Shown: positions 37,674 through 48,163, counted from the stretch's first letter. The stretch is DNA of 64,000 nucleotides from Gammaproteobacteria bacterium (GCA_021156085.1 JAJNBC010000001.1:302100-366099), one strand, 5' to 3'. Notes: a model not told the origin generated them from the sequence alone. A program made the numbers and translations.

Positions 37674-38753
37674 ATGCTAACTGCTATTCTTCTCATCGCC
37701 ATTTTAATTACCGTTATTGGCGTATTACTATTAGCAATAAAAATTTTACAAGATACCTTAGAAAAAGGAATACAAGAAACACGCACGCAAGTAAAAGAAG
37801 CACTAACCCATTCTTCCGAAACATTAGGACAACGTGTTGATTCCCTCACTGCCATCACCGATGCTCGATTAAAAGAAATAAATAACCAAGTTGAAAAACG
37901 GTTGGCAGAAGGATTTGAAAAGTCCACAGAAACATTTTCGCAAGTAATTCAGCGTCTCGCTCTCATTGATGCCGCCCAAAGAAAAATCACAGAACTTTCA
38001 AGCAGCATTATGAACCTTCAAGACATTCTAAATGATAAACGCTCCCGCGGTACCTTTGGGGAGGTGCAATTATCAGCCCTAATACGCAATGTTATTCCTG
38101 AGCAGCATTTTTCATTTCAACATACTTTAAGCAATGGCAAACGAGCAGATTGCATTTTATTATTGCCCGAACCCACGGGTAATATTGCTATTGATGCAAA
38201 ATTTCCGCTCGAAAATTTCCGTATCCTCATTGATTCTTCTCTAAGAGAAACTGATAGATCTCAAGCAGAGCAGAAATTTAAAATCGATATCCGCAAACAT
38301 ATTCAAGATATTGCCGAAAAATATATTATTCCCAAAGAAACAGCCGATGGCGCCATCATGTTCATTCCCGCCGAAGCTGTATTTGCTGAAATTCATGCTC
38401 ATTATCCGGACTTGGTGGAAATAGCTCACCGTGCTAAAGTTTGGCTCGTTTCACCTACCACTCTGATGGCCATCCTCACCACCGCTCGTGCTGTGTTAAA
38501 AGATGCCGCTACGCGTCAACAAGTCCATATCATTCAAAAGCATTTACATTCTCTTGCGGCCGATTTTGATCGTTTCCAAAAACGTATGGACAATCTTGCC
38601 CGGCATATTGCACAAGCGCATACCGATGTGGAACAAGTCCACACCTCGGCCAAGAAAATCACAGAACGTTTCGATCAAATCGAGCAAGTCGAACTTTCAG
38701 GGAGAAATTCCGACATGGAGCTACCGGAGCACGCTGATAGCCATTCCCCCTAA
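37674..38753 (+). CDS. rmuC: DNA recombination protein RmuC
   Basis: RmuC limits inversions at short inverted repeats and carries a predicted PD-(D/E)XK-like nuclease core. The 359-residue protein (ATG 37674, just after the zapD stop) has an N-terminal membrane helix, a coiled coil (residues 25-110), then the core with GTFGEVQLSALIRNVIP, RADCILLLPEPTGNIAIDAKFPLENF and FIPAEAVFAEI. A second coiled coil ends the chain. An in-frame extension upstream overlaps zapD and is disfavoured. Confidence 0.93.
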   Translation: MLTAILLIAILITVIGVLLLAIKILQDTLEKGIQETRTQVKEALTHSSETLGQRVDSLTAITDARLKEINNQVEKRLAEGFEKSTETFSQVIQRLALIDAAQRKITELSSSIMNLQDILNDKRSRGTFGEVQLSALIRNVIPEQHFSFQHTLSNGKRADCILLLPEPTGNIAIDAKFPLENFRILIDSSLRETDRSQAEQKFKIDIRKHIQDIAEKYIIPKETADGAIMFIPAEAVFAEIHAHYPDLVEIAHRAKVWLVSPTTLMAILTTARAVLKDAATRQQVHIIQKHLHSLAADFDRFQKRMDNLARHIAQAHTDVEQVHTSAKKITERFDQIEQVELSGRNSDMELPEHADSHSP

Positions 38754-38766
38754 AAAGAACGCTCTC

Positions 38767-38794
38767 TTGCATTCTTTCCATAATCTAGTATAAT
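38767..38794 (+). promoter_or_regulatory. Sigma-70 promoter of the small secreted protein gene
   Basis: TTGCAT (38767-38772) and a perfect TATAAT (38789-38794) are separated by 16 nt, with the start codon 42 nt further downstream. Confidence 0.65.
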
Positions 38795-38813
38795 GTGTAT
38801 AAATTTATTACAC
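38795..38813 (+). promoter_or_regulatory. Operator-like palindrome at the transcription start
   Basis: GTGTATAAATTTATTACAC is an almost perfect 19-bp palindrome (one unpaired base) that begins immediately after the -10 box, so a bound repressor would cover the start site. The binding protein is unknown. Confidence 0.45.
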
Positions 38814-38836
38814 ACTTCTTCAAGAGGATGATAGAA

Positions 38837-39052
38837 ATGATAAAATCGGTGGTTCTCGTAAGTACTCTGCTGCTTAGTCTCAATGCCTTTTCTGCTTCCA
38901 TTCTCGAATTAAATGCAACGCTTATTAAAGTTAATTCAAAAAAAACACCCTCTTCTGAAAAAATTATTTATACTGGAAAAGATATTATTCGCCCTACTAT
39001 AGCGAATGCAAATAAACTGGGCCTGGAAGGGACTCAAACAGAAATTGGCTAG
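38837..39052 (+). CDS. Small secreted protein of unknown function
   Basis: A 71-residue protein starting at ATG 38837, 9 nt after GAGG. It has a signal peptide (IKSVVLVSTLLLSLNAFSA) and a mature chain of about 50 residues that is polar and lysine/threonine-rich, with no cysteine or known motif. The strong promoter and palindrome upstream suggest it is actively expressed and regulated. It converges on ppiD. Confidence 0.65.
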   Translation: MIKSVVLVSTLLLSLNAFSASILELNATLIKVNSKKTPSSEKIIYTGKDIIRPTIANANKLGLEGTQTEIG

Positions 39053-39074
39053 TCATTATTTACGGAAAAGATAA

Positions 39075-40667
39075 TTAAGAAATCACAATCTTCGCTTGCT
39101 TCATTACGCTATCTTTATACAATTCATATTCTAATAGCCCTTGAGAATTTTGTATTTGCTCAGCAAAGACTCGATACTCATCTTTATTATTTAGAACACC
39201 TTCTTTTACTGCTTTTAAAGCAATAACCGCATATCCTGTAGGTATTTTGGCTATTGCATAAGAAGCTTTTTCTTTATTTTCAGGTCTAGGCATAGAAAAA
39301 GCAGCATCTAAGATAGCAGAATCTATTTTTGTAGAATGTCGCCCAATGACCCCCGGTGAGACCCAATTTAAATGATACTGACGCATCACAAGATCGGAGT
39401 GGGTTGTAGATTGTAATTCTTTTAAAATGTCCGCAGCGCGTTGCTGCAAGGCTTTATCCGATTTTCTCTGCTGTAATTTAACAAGAATCTGCTTTTGCAC
39501 CATATCAAAATTCATTAGTGCAGCCGGCACATAGGATTTAACACGCATTACAATAAACGTATTCGGATCCACTTGAATCACATCACTGTTATTTTTTAAA
39601 TTCAGTACTTCATGACTAAAAGCGGCTTCCCGCACCTTATTGTTTGCAAAAATCCCCTCACTTGCTTTATCTTTTATAAGAGGGCCAGTGGTTTTAATAG
39701 GCAAATCTAACTCTTTTGCAGCCGGTATTAATGAATCTGGATTTTCATACGTTAAATTAGCTAATTTTTCTTTAGCATTTGCAAATTGTTCTTCTGCTTT
39801 TTGACGGATAAAGGCAGATTTTACCTTCTCTTCTACTTTTTCAAATGGCTGAATTTCTGCATTTTTTGGATTATTCTTTCCAGGTAAGACAAAAGAAGTC
39901 GCATTTTCATTATAGAAATTCTTTAATTCTTGAGAAGTAGGACGCGCTTTTTTTTCAAGATCAGCAACCGTGAGTTCAAGATATTCCACACTCACTTGCT
40001 CAGGTGTTTTATACTCGGCTGCATGCTGCTGATAATAAGCTCGTATTTCTTCCTGCGAAACAAGCATGGGTTTATTTGGCAAGGAGAGTGTAGCATACTG
40101 AATTTCACGCTCTTGATTCACGAGTGCCACAGCCTCTTCTACTTCATTAGGTAAGGAGAAAGAAGTAAATATAGTTCCCAACCGGGGCTGATCAATCAAC
40201 AAAGTGGTTTTAATGAGCTCTAGAAAATCGATAATCGAGTACAAAGTTAAAAACATTGCCTGCTGAAAACGTGCTTGTGAAAATTGGCCTTTTACTTGGA
40301 ACTGAGGCATGGATTCCAAAAAATCATCTATTTGACGAGAAGAAATCCGATATCCTTGCTTTAAGGAATCTTGCTTTAAAACCTGGGTATAGATTAATTC
40401 TTGTAATACGCGCTCTCTTAATTTTTTTTCTGCACTCAAAGATAATTCAGAATGAGATTGCATTTGCATTTGTCGATGCAATCGCTCATAAGCGGTCGTG
40501 AATTGAGTTTTAGAAATCTCGATGCCATTTACTTTAGCTATAACAGAAGAAGCAGAGCCACCCATAATATAACTATGTATTCCCCACAAGGCAAAAGATA
40601 AGATAAGCAAGGAGATAATACCAGTCGCTATCCAACCATGAGTATGATCCCGAATCCTCATTAGCAT
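39075..40667 (-). CDS. ppiD: PpiD-like periplasmic chaperone, apparently lacking the parvulin domain
   Basis: PpiD is an inner-membrane-anchored chaperone at the Sec translocon exit. The 530-residue protein has the single N-terminal anchor and the SurA-like N-domain (VNGIEISKTQFTTAYERL). The alignment to E. coli PpiD I can make by eye runs on to the tandem Y-x-x-x-x-x-x-F/Y helix pair (to NATSFVLPGK). It then jumps directly to the segment after the parvulin domain (PFEKVEEKVKSAFIRQKAEEQF). The C-terminal DIITVD-like and AAFSMPRPE motifs are present. About 90 residues, the size of a parvulin domain, are missing. It keeps the usual position after hupB. Confidence 0.88.
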   Translation of the reverse strand: MLMRIRDHTHGWIATGIISLLILSFALWGIHSYIMGGSASSVIAKVNGIEISKTQFTTAYERLHRQMQMQSHSELSLSAEKKLRERVLQELIYTQVLKQDSLKQGYRISSRQIDDFLESMPQFQVKGQFSQARFQQAMFLTLYSIIDFLELIKTTLLIDQPRLGTIFTSFSLPNEVEEAVALVNQEREIQYATLSLPNKPMLVSQEEIRAYYQQHAAEYKTPEQVSVEYLELTVADLEKKARPTSQELKNFYNENATSFVLPGKNNPKNAEIQPFEKVEEKVKSAFIRQKAEEQFANAKEKLANLTYENPDSLIPAAKELDLPIKTTGPLIKDKASEGIFANNKVREAAFSHEVLNLKNNSDVIQVDPNTFIVMRVKSYVPAALMNFDMVQKQILVKLQQRKSDKALQQRAADILKELQSTTHSDLVMRQYHLNWVSPGVIGRHSTKIDSAILDAAFSMPRPENKEKASYAIAKIPTGYAVIALKAVKEGVLNNKDEYRVFAEQIQNSQGLLEYELYKDSVMKQAKIVIS

Positions 40668-40771
40668 AATTTTTTAGAATTCCAAATTATTGTTTGTACC
40701 CTTGTCTTCCTGAATTCTTGAGACATCAGGTTGCAAGCTAGGCTACCCATGCTGTTAATAATTTTAGTATA

Positions 40772-40848
40772 TGGCGGAGTGGACGGGACTCGAACCCGCG
40801 ACCCCCGGCGTGACAGGCCGGTATTCTAACCAACTGAACTACCACTCC
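40772..40848 (-). tRNA. tRNA-Asp (anticodon GUC)
   Basis: A 77-nt minus-strand cloverleaf with acceptor GGAGTGG, anticodon loop CTGTCAC (GTC), T loop GGTTCGAGTCC and encoded GCCA end. It follows tRNA-Val by 37 nt, between hupB and ppiD. Confidence 0.97.
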
Positions 40849-40885
40849 CCTAAAAACCTTCCCTCGCAGTGAGTCATCCCTATTA

Positions 40886-40961
40886 TGGTGGGTGCTGAGG
40901 GGTTCGAACCCCCGACCCTCGCCTTGTAAGGGCGATGCTCTCCCAGCTGAGCTAAGCACCC
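40886..40961 (-). tRNA. tRNA-Val (anticodon UAC)
   Basis: A 76-nt minus-strand cloverleaf with acceptor GGGTGCT, anticodon loop CTTACAA (TAC), T loop GGTTCGAACCC and encoded ACCA end. It lies first in the Val-Asp pair. Confidence 0.97.
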
Positions 40962-41071
40962 CAAAACTCGCTTCTATCACATGATCCTTCGCTATTGCTT
41001 AGGATGACAACTTTAACTTTCTCATCTTTACGGGACAAAAGCCACAGCAAGATAATGCAACGCTATGCAGG

Positions 41072-41100
41072 ATTATAAACCCCACCAGCGCTTATGATAA
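41072..41100 (-). promoter_or_regulatory. Possible promoter of tRNA-Val-Asp
   Basis: On the minus strand a perfect TATAAT (41077-41072) lies 17 nt after TTATCA (41100-41095). It sits just downstream of hupB and about 110 nt before tRNA-Val, so a closer promoter or read-through from hupB cannot be excluded. Confidence 0.4.
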
Positions 41101-41124
41101 AAAGGAAATATCCAAGACTGGACT

Positions 41125-41412
41125 TTAATCTCTTTTTGTATCTTTTACAGCTTCTTTTAATGCTTTCCCCGCTTTAAAGCCTACTCTCTTCGCAGATTTG
41201 ATTGCTATTTCTGCACCTGTCTGGGGGTTCCGTCCTTTACGTGCTGCAGTTTGTCTTACAACAAACGTACCAAAATTCACTAGCACGACGGGTTCGTCCT
41301 TTTGCAAAGACAAAGCAATTGCATCTAAAAATGCACCTAATGCACGCTCTGCAGCGACTTTAGTGAGTTCCGCTTTTTCTGCAATCATCTCAACAAGCTC
41401 TGCTTTATTCAT
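41125..41412 (-). CDS. hupB: DNA-binding protein HU
   Basis: HU is a histone-like DNA-bending protein. The 95-residue sequence has the HU/IHF landmarks: MNKAELVEMIAEKAELTK, LVNFGTFVVR, the arm motif ARKGRNPQTGAEI, and the C-terminal PxFKAGKAL-like region (VGFKAGKALKEAV). The tail TKRD extends a few residues beyond a typical 90-residue HU. The lon-hupB-ppiD order identifies it as HupB. Confidence 0.95.
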   Translation of the reverse strand: MNKAELVEMIAEKAELTKVAAERALGAFLDAIALSLQKDEPVVLVNFGTFVVRQTAARKGRNPQTGAEIAIKSAKRVGFKAGKALKEAVKDTKRD

Positions 41413-41570
41413 AAGTACTCTACTCTCTAAAAAAACCTATCTATAGTTACTAAGATCTTACTCTACTAGACCCTAATACCGACCTCACACTTTCTCAACC
41501 TGCATTCTTATTACTTTAGCAAAATGCCCAATGAACCCCTAGTAAATCCGTTTGAAATCGTGAACTGTGA

Positions 41571-41600
41571 TTTATACCAATTGCAGGAAAGGCGTGTCAA
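41571..41600 (-). promoter_or_regulatory. Strong sigma-70 promoter of hupB
   Basis: On the minus strand a perfect -35 TTGACA (41600-41595) and TATAAA (41576-41571) are 18 nt apart, starting 19 nt after the lon stop. It gives a leader of about 150 nt before hupB, so hupB has its own transcription independent of lon. Confidence 0.65.
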
Positions 41601-41618
41601 GCAATGGATGCAATTATT

Positions 41619-44045
41619 TCAATGGGCCCGAGCTCGCTCCCCTTTACGTAATTTTTTATTACTCACCATCTCTCTCTTTAACCTTAATCGCTTAGTTTTG
41701 GCTGGCAATCGTTCCGGGTAGCCATTCAATGCATACGCTAATACTTCATCAATCCAACGCACGGGCCTGATCTCTAAATATTTTTTAATATTATCGGGAA
41801 TTTCTTTAAGATCTTTTACATTTTGAGCCGGAATAATAACATGTTTGATCCCACCGCGATGTGCAGCTAATAATTTCTCTTTAATCCCCCCTACTTCGAG
41901 AACCTCTCCACGCAAAGTAATTTCCCCTGTCATCGCATAATCCGCTCGTACAGGAATATGAGTAAGGATCGAAACCAATGCTGTACACATACCAATGCCT
42001 GCACTAGGACCATCTTTAGGTGTCGCGCCTTCTGGAACATGGATATGAATATCATGCTTATCAAAAAAATTTTTATGAATACCCAGCATAGGTGCTCGGG
42101 AGCGCACCACCGTTAATGCAGCCTGTATGGATTCTTGCATGACCTCACCTAGCTGACCTGTATTCATTACTTTTCCTTTACCTGGCACGGTGACTGCTTC
42201 AATATTAAGTAACTCGCCACCTACTTCAGTCCACGCTAAGCCCTTCACTTGACCCACTTGATCTTTTTCTTCGGCAATATCATGGCGATAACGGCGTACA
42301 CCTAGATAATTTTCAAGGTCGACGATTTTGAGAATTTTCTTTTGTCCTGTTTGCTTTTTTTTATGATTTAATAAAATTTCTTTTACAACTTTACGAAGAA
42401 TCTTAGATATTTCCCTTTCTAAGTTACGGACACCCGCCTCACGCGTATAATATTGCACAATATAACGGATGACATCAGCTCCCATTTCAATTTCTGATTT
42501 TTTTAATCCATTAACTGCCATTTGTTTAGGTAATAAATGGCGCAAAGCTATATTCACTTTTTCATCTTCGGTATAGCCTGGAATACGAATAATTTCCATA
42601 CGATCACGCAGGGCAGCGGGAATGTCCAAGGTGTTCGCGGTTGCCACAAACATGACGTCAGAAAGATCATAGTCCACCTCAAGATAATGATCATTAAATG
42701 CGTGATTCTGTTCGGGGTCTAACACTTCCAAGAGAGCAGCGGCAGGATCCCCGCGAAAATCAGTGGCCATTTTATCTATCTCATCCAACAAGAAAAATGG
42801 ATTACAATCTGTCTTAGAAATTTTTTGTACTATTTTTCCTGGCATAGCGCCAATATAAGTTCTTCTATGCCCCCGAATTTCTGCTTCATCCCGTATGCCT
42901 CCTAAAGACATACGAACAAACGTTCTTCCTGTTGCATGTGCAATAGACTGCCCTAATGAAGTTTTACCTACCCCGGGCGGCCCTACTAAACACAAAATTG
43001 GGCCTTTTAATTTTTTTACCCGCCTTTGCACAGCAAGATATTCAATGATTCTCTCTTTTACTTCTTTCAGTCCATAATGTTCTGCTTCGAGAATGGCCTC
43101 TGCTTCAGATAAACTTGCACGTAGTTTTGATCTTTTTTTCCAAGGTAAAGCTAATATCCAATCTAAATAATTACGTGAAACCGTTGCTTCTGCCGACATG
43201 GGCGACATCATTTTTAGCTTACGCAATTCTGACATACTTTTTTCATAAGCTTCTTCTGTCATACCTGCTTTTTGAATTTTCTTTTCGATTTCTTCAAATT
43301 CATTTTGCACACCATCTGTTTCCAGTTCTTTTTGTATTGCCTTCATTTGTTCATTTAAGTAATACTCACGTTGAGTTTTTTCCATCTGACGTTTAACACG
43401 GCCTCTAATTTTTTTCTCAATTTGAAGAAGATCAATTTCTGCTTCCATCACTGCCACCATTTTTTCAAGGCGCTTAGATAAATCTCCCATTTCAAGTATT
43501 TTTTGCTTTTCATCTAGTTTTAAAGATAAGTGAGCAGCAATAGCATCCGCTAACCGTGCTCCATCTTCAATCGAAAGTACAGACGCTAGAATTTCCGTAG
43601 GAATTTTTCTATTTAATTTAACATATTGCTCAAATTGAGATTTTAATGAGCGAATTAAGATTTCAATATTACGTGAGGCCGTATTAGTATCCTCCAGCAA
43701 TTCAACATCAGCTAGAAAATAAGCTTCTTTACTTAAAAATCGAACTATTTTTGCCCGTCTCACTCCTTCTATCAAAACCTTAACCGTACCATCGGGAAGT
43801 TTTAAAAGTTGGAGAACAGTGGCCAACATACCTACTAGATAAATCCCTTCTTCTGTGGGCTGATCTTCTGTGGCACTTTTTTGGGTTACCACTAAAATTT
43901 GTTTATCGGCAGCCATGGCCACTTCAAGGGCTCTAATGGACCTCTCCCGCCCTACAAACAACGGCACCACCATATAAGGAAATACCACTACATCGCGTAA
44001 CGGTAAGACAGGCACACCTAAGATAGCTTTATCTGTTTTATTCAT
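41619..44045 (-). CDS. lon: ATP-dependent protease Lon
   Basis: Lon is the hexameric AAA+ serine protease degrading damaged and regulatory proteins. The 808-residue sequence has the N-terminal substrate domain ([21 protein letters not shown]), a coiled coil (200-260), Walker [10 protein letters not shown] (about 355-363), Walker [10 protein letters not shown], arginine-finger region and the C-terminal protease with the catalytic serine in [10 protein letters not shown] (near 680) and the lysine in [17 protein letters not shown] box and AAGGAA site lie between clpX and lon. Confidence 0.97.
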   Translation of the reverse strand: MNKTDKAILGVPVLPLRDVVVFPYMVVPLFVGRERSIRALEVAMAADKQILVVTQKSATEDQPTEEGIYLVGMLATVLQLLKLPDGTVKVLIEGVRRAKIVRFLSKEAYFLADVELLEDTNTASRNIEILIRSLKSQFEQYVKLNRKIPTEILASVLSIEDGARLADAIAAHLSLKLDEKQKILEMGDLSKRLEKMVAVMEAEIDLLQIEKKIRGRVKRQMEKTQREYYLNEQMKAIQKELETDGVQNEFEEIEKKIQKAGMTEEAYEKSMSELRKLKMMSPMSAEATVSRNYLDWILALPWKKRSKLRASLSEAEAILEAEHYGLKEVKERIIEYLAVQRRVKKLKGPILCLVGPPGVGKTSLGQSIAHATGRTFVRMSLGGIRDEAEIRGHRRTYIGAMPGKIVQKISKTDCNPFFLLDEIDKMATDFRGDPAAALLEVLDPEQNHAFNDHYLEVDYDLSDVMFVATANTLDIPAALRDRMEIIRIPGYTEDEKVNIALRHLLPKQMAVNGLKKSEIEMGADVIRYIVQYYTREAGVRNLEREISKILRKVVKEILLNHKKKQTGQKKILKIVDLENYLGVRRYRHDIAEEKDQVGQVKGLAWTEVGGELLNIEAVTVPGKGKVMNTGQLGEVMQESIQAALTVVRSRAPMLGIHKNFFDKHDIHIHVPEGATPKDGPSAGIGMCTALVSILTHIPVRADYAMTGEITLRGEVLEVGGIKEKLLAAHRGGIKHVIIPAQNVKDLKEIPDNIKKYLEIRPVRWIDEVLAYALNGYPERLPAKTKRLRLKREMVSNKKLRKGERARAH

Positions 44046-44105
44046 ATTATTTTCCTTAAATGAAGGTTATTATTTTATTAGTATACTCGGATTAGAGAGA
44101 AACTA

Positions 44106-45386
44106 TCAGTCGGCTACAGCAGATACTTGTTCACTATTTTGATACATAATAATAGGTTTTGTTTCACCCGTAACCGCTTTCTCATCAATAATAACTTTAG
44201 CCACATAGGCTAAGGAGGGTAATTCATACATCGTATCAAGCAAAATCTTTTCCAGAATAGAACGCAAGCCACGTGCTCCTGTCTTTTTTTCTAAGCAATG
44301 TCCCGCTATCAGTTGCAAAGCTGGCTCACGAAATTCAAGCGCTGCTCCATCCATTTCAAAAAGCTTGTGGTATTGCTTCACTAATGCGTTTTTAGGAGTA
44401 GTTAAAATACTAATAAGCGCTTCTTTATCTAATTCTTCCAACGTAGCAATAACGGGTAATCGTCCAATTAACTCTGGAATCAAACCATACTTGATCAAAT
44501 CAGCAGGCTCTACATCACACAAAAGTTGGTCTATCGATTTACTCTCTATTTTACTCTGAATTTCAGCAGAGAAACCAATACCCGAACGTTCGGAACGTTC
44601 ACGAATTACTTTTTCTAAACCGGCAAAAGCCCCTCCGCAAATAAATAATACATTTTTAGTATCAACTTGAATAAACTCCTGCTGAGGATGTTTCCGCCCT
44701 CCTTGAGGAGGAATGGACGCAATAGTTCCTTCAATTAGTTTAAGCAAGGCTTGTTGCACACCTTCACCCGACACATCTCGAGTAATAGAGGGATTTTCAG
44801 ACTTACGAGAAATTTTATCAATTTCATCAATATAAACAATGCCAGTCTGAGCTTTAGCTACATCATAATTCGATTTTTGTAGCAATTTCTGAATAATATT
44901 TTCTACATCTTCCCCTACATAGCCTGCTTCGGTAAGCGTGGTTGCATCAGCCATCACAAAAGGAACGTCTAATAATCTTGCTAACGTTTCTGCCAATAAT
45001 GTTTTGCCACTGCCGGTCGGACCAATTAACAAGATATTACTTTTACTCAGCTCGACTTCTTCTTTGGACTTATTACGTAGCCGCTTATAATGATTATATA
45101 CGGCAACAGATAAAGTTTTTTTTGCATGCCTCTGGCCTACGACATATTCATCCAAAATTTTACAAATTTCAACGGGTGGAGGCAGCTTAGACACTACGCT
45201 GACAACTTCGCTTGAAACTTCGCTGCTTGAGGCTGAACTTTCATTAATAATTTCGGTACATAAGGCCACGCATTCATCGCAGACGTAAACAGAAGCTCCT
45301 GCCACAAGCTTGCGCACTTCATGCTGACTTTTACCACAGAATGAACAATGTAACACAGTATTATCCCCCTTTCCCTTCTCGCTCAT
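44106..45386 (-). CDS. clpX: ATP-dependent Clp protease ATPase subunit ClpX
   Basis: ClpX unfolds substrates and feeds them to ClpP. From ATG 45386 it has about 426 residues: a zinc-binding domain (CSFCGK...CDECV), Walker A GPTGSGKT, pore loop GYVGEDVE, Walker B VYIDEIDK, the IGF loop (SGIGFSAE) that docks to ClpP, and sensor motifs ([16 protein letters not shown]). A 7-codon extension to 45407 is possible but unlikely. clpP lies 109 nt upstream in the same direction. Confidence 0.97.
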   Translation of the reverse strand: MSEKGKGDNTVLHCSFCGKSQHEVRKLVAGASVYVCDECVALCTEIINESSASSSEVSSEVVSVVSKLPPPVEICKILDEYVVGQRHAKKTLSVAVYNHYKRLRNKSKEEVELSKSNILLIGPTGSGKTLLAETLARLLDVPFVMADATTLTEAGYVGEDVENIIQKLLQKSNYDVAKAQTGIVYIDEIDKISRKSENPSITRDVSGEGVQQALLKLIEGTIASIPPQGGRKHPQQEFIQVDTKNVLFICGGAFAGLEKVIRERSERSGIGFSAEIQSKIESKSIDQLLCDVEPADLIKYGLIPELIGRLPVIATLEELDKEALISILTTPKNALVKQYHKLFEMDGAALEFREPALQLIAGHCLEKKTGARGLRSILEKILLDTMYELPSLAYVAKVIIDEKAVTGETKPIIMYQNSEQVSAVAD

Positions 45387-45495
45387 GTTGGTAACTGTCC
45401 AAGACAAAGCAGCGAATATTTACTCATATCGCAAAACTTTTCTGCTTTTTCTGATTGAAATCTTCTATTTTAATATGGTGTCAATTTATAAAAAA

Positions 45496-46134
45496 TCAAG
45501 CCTCTGGTTTTCTCTCATTTTTACGATGCTCAAGTATCTTATCAATGAGCCCGTAGTCACGCGCTTTCTCCGGAGTCATGAAATTATCTCTATCTGTATC
45601 TTTTGCAATAATCGTTTCAGGCTGCCCCGTGTGCTTTGCCAAAATTTGGTTAAGACGTGTACGAATTTTGAGAGTTTCTTCCGCATGAATAGCAATATCA
45701 GAAGCTTGTCCTTGTACGCCGCCCAAAGGTTGGTGAATCATCACCCGGGCATTCGGCAAGCAAAATCGTTTACCTGCTGCGCCCCCGGCTAATAATAAGG
45801 CACCCATACTTGCAGCCTGCCCTAGGCACATTGTGCCCACATCAGGCTTAATAAATTGCATGGTATCGTAGATAGCAAGCCCTGCCGTCACCACACCGCC
45901 AGGAGAGTTGATATAAATAGAAATGTCTTTATCTGGATTTTCAGATTCTAAAAATAATAACTGTGCTACCACAAGATTTGCAATATAGTCCTCAATGGGG
46001 CCCACAATAAAAACAATACGCTCTTTTAATAATCTTGAAAAAATATCAAATGAACGCTCCCCTCTCGCGGTTTGTTCAACAACAATAGGTACCAGATTTG
46101 AATCAATAATAGTATTTGCTGTGTTGGTAATCAT
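45496..46134 (-). CDS. clpP: ATP-dependent Clp protease proteolytic subunit ClpP
   Basis: The 212-residue serine protease has its catalytic triad visible: Ser109 in [10 protein letters not shown], His134 in VMIHQPLGG and Asp183 in DRDNFM. It assembles as a tetradecamer with ClpX. It is 14 nt downstream of tig, so tig-clpP are probably co-transcribed, with clpX following. Confidence 0.97.
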   Translation of the reverse strand: MITNTANTIIDSNLVPIVVEQTARGERSFDIFSRLLKERIVFIVGPIEDYIANLVVAQLLFLESENPDKDISIYINSPGGVVTAGLAIYDTMQFIKPDVGTMCLGQAASMGALLLAGGAAGKRFCLPNARVMIHQPLGGVQGQASDIAIHAEETLKIRTRLNQILAKHTGQPETIIAKDTDRDNFMTPEKARDYGLIDKILEHRKNERKPEA

Positions 46135-46148
46135 TTCATTTCCCTGGG

Positions 46149-47450
46149 TTAGTTAGATTGACCGGTAATCAATTCATTATAACTTAACATTTTCTCCGTT
46201 AATTGCACATTCTCTAATAATTTTTCAATAAGCTGCTCTTCTAAAACTTGCATTTCAATTTCGGACATAGCACGCTTATTTTTTGTATACCAAGCTACTA
46301 CTTCAGCCGGGTCCTCATACATAGAAGAAAGGTATGAAAGATAAGCTGTCACCCGTTCTTTATTAACTTCAATTTGGTGTTGCTTAATTAAGTGGGCAAC
46401 CAATAACCCCAGCGATACATTACGCTTGGCAGGCTCATTAAACACCGCCATTTCTGCAGCAGAATGCCCATGATCTTTACCCGCATGATGGGGATGCAAT
46501 TGATCATGAATGCGCTTTCCTTCACGTTCAATCAATGCCTGGGGGACTTCGACGGGATTTTGTTCAAGTAATTTATCAAACACTTGGCCCTTCAATTTTG
46601 CCTTAATAATACGATCCAACTCCCGCTCAAGATTTTTGCGGATTTCCGTATTTAAATCTTCTAGCTTACCGCTTTTGCAACCTAACTTTCTTACAAAGGC
46701 TTCATCTACCTCAGGAAGCTGGGGTTGGGATATTTTTTTCATAGTTACAGCAAATTCAGCAGATTTACCTGCCATCTCTGTGGAATGATAATTTTCGGGG
46801 AAAATTAAATGCAATACTTTTGTGGTGCCCACTGTCATTCCTACAAGCCCTTCCTCAAATCCAGCTATCATGGATTTGCTACCTAATACAATAGGGTAAT
46901 CATGCGCTTCCCCGCCCGCAAACAACTTTCCCTCCATACTACCGCGAAAATCAATCACCACTTGGTCTTTCTCTTGGGCCGGACGATCAACTACTTGCCA
47001 TGTTATGTATTGTTGGCATAAACGGTTAAATGCATTTTCAACATCTTTTTCAGTAATGACTGCCATCTGTTTCTCTAGTGTAGCTAACTCAAAACGAACG
47101 GAATCAATCGTGGGAATCACTTCAAAGGTTGCTATAAATTCTAAAGGCTGGCCTGGTACAATATTTTTAGGTTCAACCGTAGGTACCCCGGCTGGATTAA
47201 GCGCCTCTTGATTAATAGCCTGATTAAGTGAAGCTTGAATAACTTCGCTTAATGCTTCTTGACGTGCAGAATGACTGTATTGTTTTTCAATAATTGTCCG
47301 AGGCACTTTTCCGGGGCGATAACCATTAGCCTTGACTGTTTTAGTCAGTTGATTAATACGCTTATCATAAGCTTCCTCGAGAACAGCCTCAGGAACAGTA
47401 ATAGTAACACGACGTTCTAGTTTATTCGGTGCTTCTACAGATACTTGCAT
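46149..47450 (-). CDS. tig: Trigger factor
   Basis: Trigger factor is the ribosome-associated chaperone. The 433-residue protein has the ribosome-binding tail domain with the signature GYRPGKVPR (GFRxGK-type), a peptidyl-prolyl isomerase domain in the middle ([30 protein letters not shown]) and a long helical C-terminal chaperone domain. A GAGG site precedes the ATG. It begins the conserved tig-clpP-clpX-lon-hupB-ppiD order. Confidence 0.97.
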   Translation of the reverse strand: MQVSVEAPNKLERRVTITVPEAVLEEAYDKRINQLTKTVKANGYRPGKVPRTIIEKQYSHSARQEALSEVIQASLNQAINQEALNPAGVPTVEPKNIVPGQPLEFIATFEVIPTIDSVRFELATLEKQMAVITEKDVENAFNRLCQQYITWQVVDRPAQEKDQVVIDFRGSMEGKLFAGGEAHDYPIVLGSKSMIAGFEEGLVGMTVGTTKVLHLIFPENYHSTEMAGKSAEFAVTMKKISQPQLPEVDEAFVRKLGCKSGKLEDLNTEIRKNLERELDRIIKAKLKGQVFDKLLEQNPVEVPQALIEREGKRIHDQLHPHHAGKDHGHSAAEMAVFNEPAKRNVSLGLLVAHLIKQHQIEVNKERVTAYLSYLSSMYEDPAEVVAWYTKNKRAMSEIEMQVLEEQLIEKLLENVQLTEKMLSYNELITGQSN

Positions 47451-47577
47451 AAAATCCTCAGTGAAAAATAAATTTTACAAATAAAAACAAGTAATTATAA
47501 ATTATAAAGAGTGGTGCCGGAGAATGATTATACTCTAGTTTTGTTTAACACTATAGTAGATTTTTTAACCCTCGATA

Positions 47578-47662
47578 TGGTGCGAAAGGAGAGACTCGAA
47601 CTCTCACGGGTTACCCCACTGGAACCTAAATCCAGCGCGTCTACCAGTTCCGCCACTTTCGC
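47578..47662 (-). tRNA. tRNA-Leu (anticodon UAG)
   Basis: An 85-nt minus-strand class II cloverleaf with acceptor GCGAAAG, anticodon loop ATTTAGG (TAG), a variable arm, T loop AGTTCGAGTCT and encoded ACCA end. It is upstream of tig on the same strand. Confidence 0.96.
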
Positions 47663-47793
47663 CTATGCAAGGACAATGGCCCATTCAGCCTACTACTCCA
47701 ACGGGTGATGATATATCTTCATAGCAAAATAAGCGTTATATACAAACAAGGGTGGACAAGCAAGTAGAATCATCCTTAGGATCTGCTTACAAT

Positions 47794-48163
47794 TCTACTA
47801 TGCCGGCTGTACCACTTTGATTTTCTGTGCTCCGATGCTCATTGACTCACCTGTCAACTGCGCTTCGGTGCTCAAAAATCAAAGCGTTCCATCTCGGCCT
47901 AGCGATGTTCTCAGATCTACTATGCCGGCTGTAACAATTTGATTTTCTGTGTTCTGATGCTCATTGACTCGCATGTCAACTGCGCTTCGGTGCTCAACAA
48001 TCAAAGCGTTCCATCTCGGCCTAGCGAATTGTTCTCAGATCTACTATGCCGGCTGTAACAATTTGATTTTCTGTGTTCTGATGCTCATTGACTCGCATGT
48101 CAACTGCGCTTCGGTGCTCAAAAATCAAAGCGTTCCATCTCGGCCTAGCGAATTGGCCACAGA
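47794..48163. repeat. 124-bp tandem repeat, three copies, each with an internal inverted repeat
   Basis: Copies start at 47794, 47916 and 48040, each with TCTACTATGCCGGCTGTA. Copies 2 and 3 are nearly identical over 124 bp and copy 1 (122 bp) differs at about ten bases. Each unit holds an imperfect inverted repeat from GATTTTCTGTG to GCTCAAAAATC that can fold into a long hairpin around CTCATTGAC and GTCAACTGC. No open reading frame crosses it. It lies between tRNA-Leu and the aro operon. Confidence 0.9.

Noticed and set aside
40738..40980. Minus-strand frame of about 80 codons
   Set aside because: It runs through the tRNA-Asp and tRNA-Val genes and has no protein-like features.
41524..41721. 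Plus-strand frame between hupB and lon
   Set aside because: It overlaps the hupB promoter and the end of lon and has no family features.
44580..44602. Palindrome GAACGTTCGGAACGTTC
   Set aside because: It lies inside clpX and encodes conserved Arg-Ser-Glu-Arg-Ser residues, so it is explained by coding.
47794..48163. CRISPR array
   Set aside because: The unit is 124 bp with no spacer pattern and only three copies; it is a tandem hairpin repeat.
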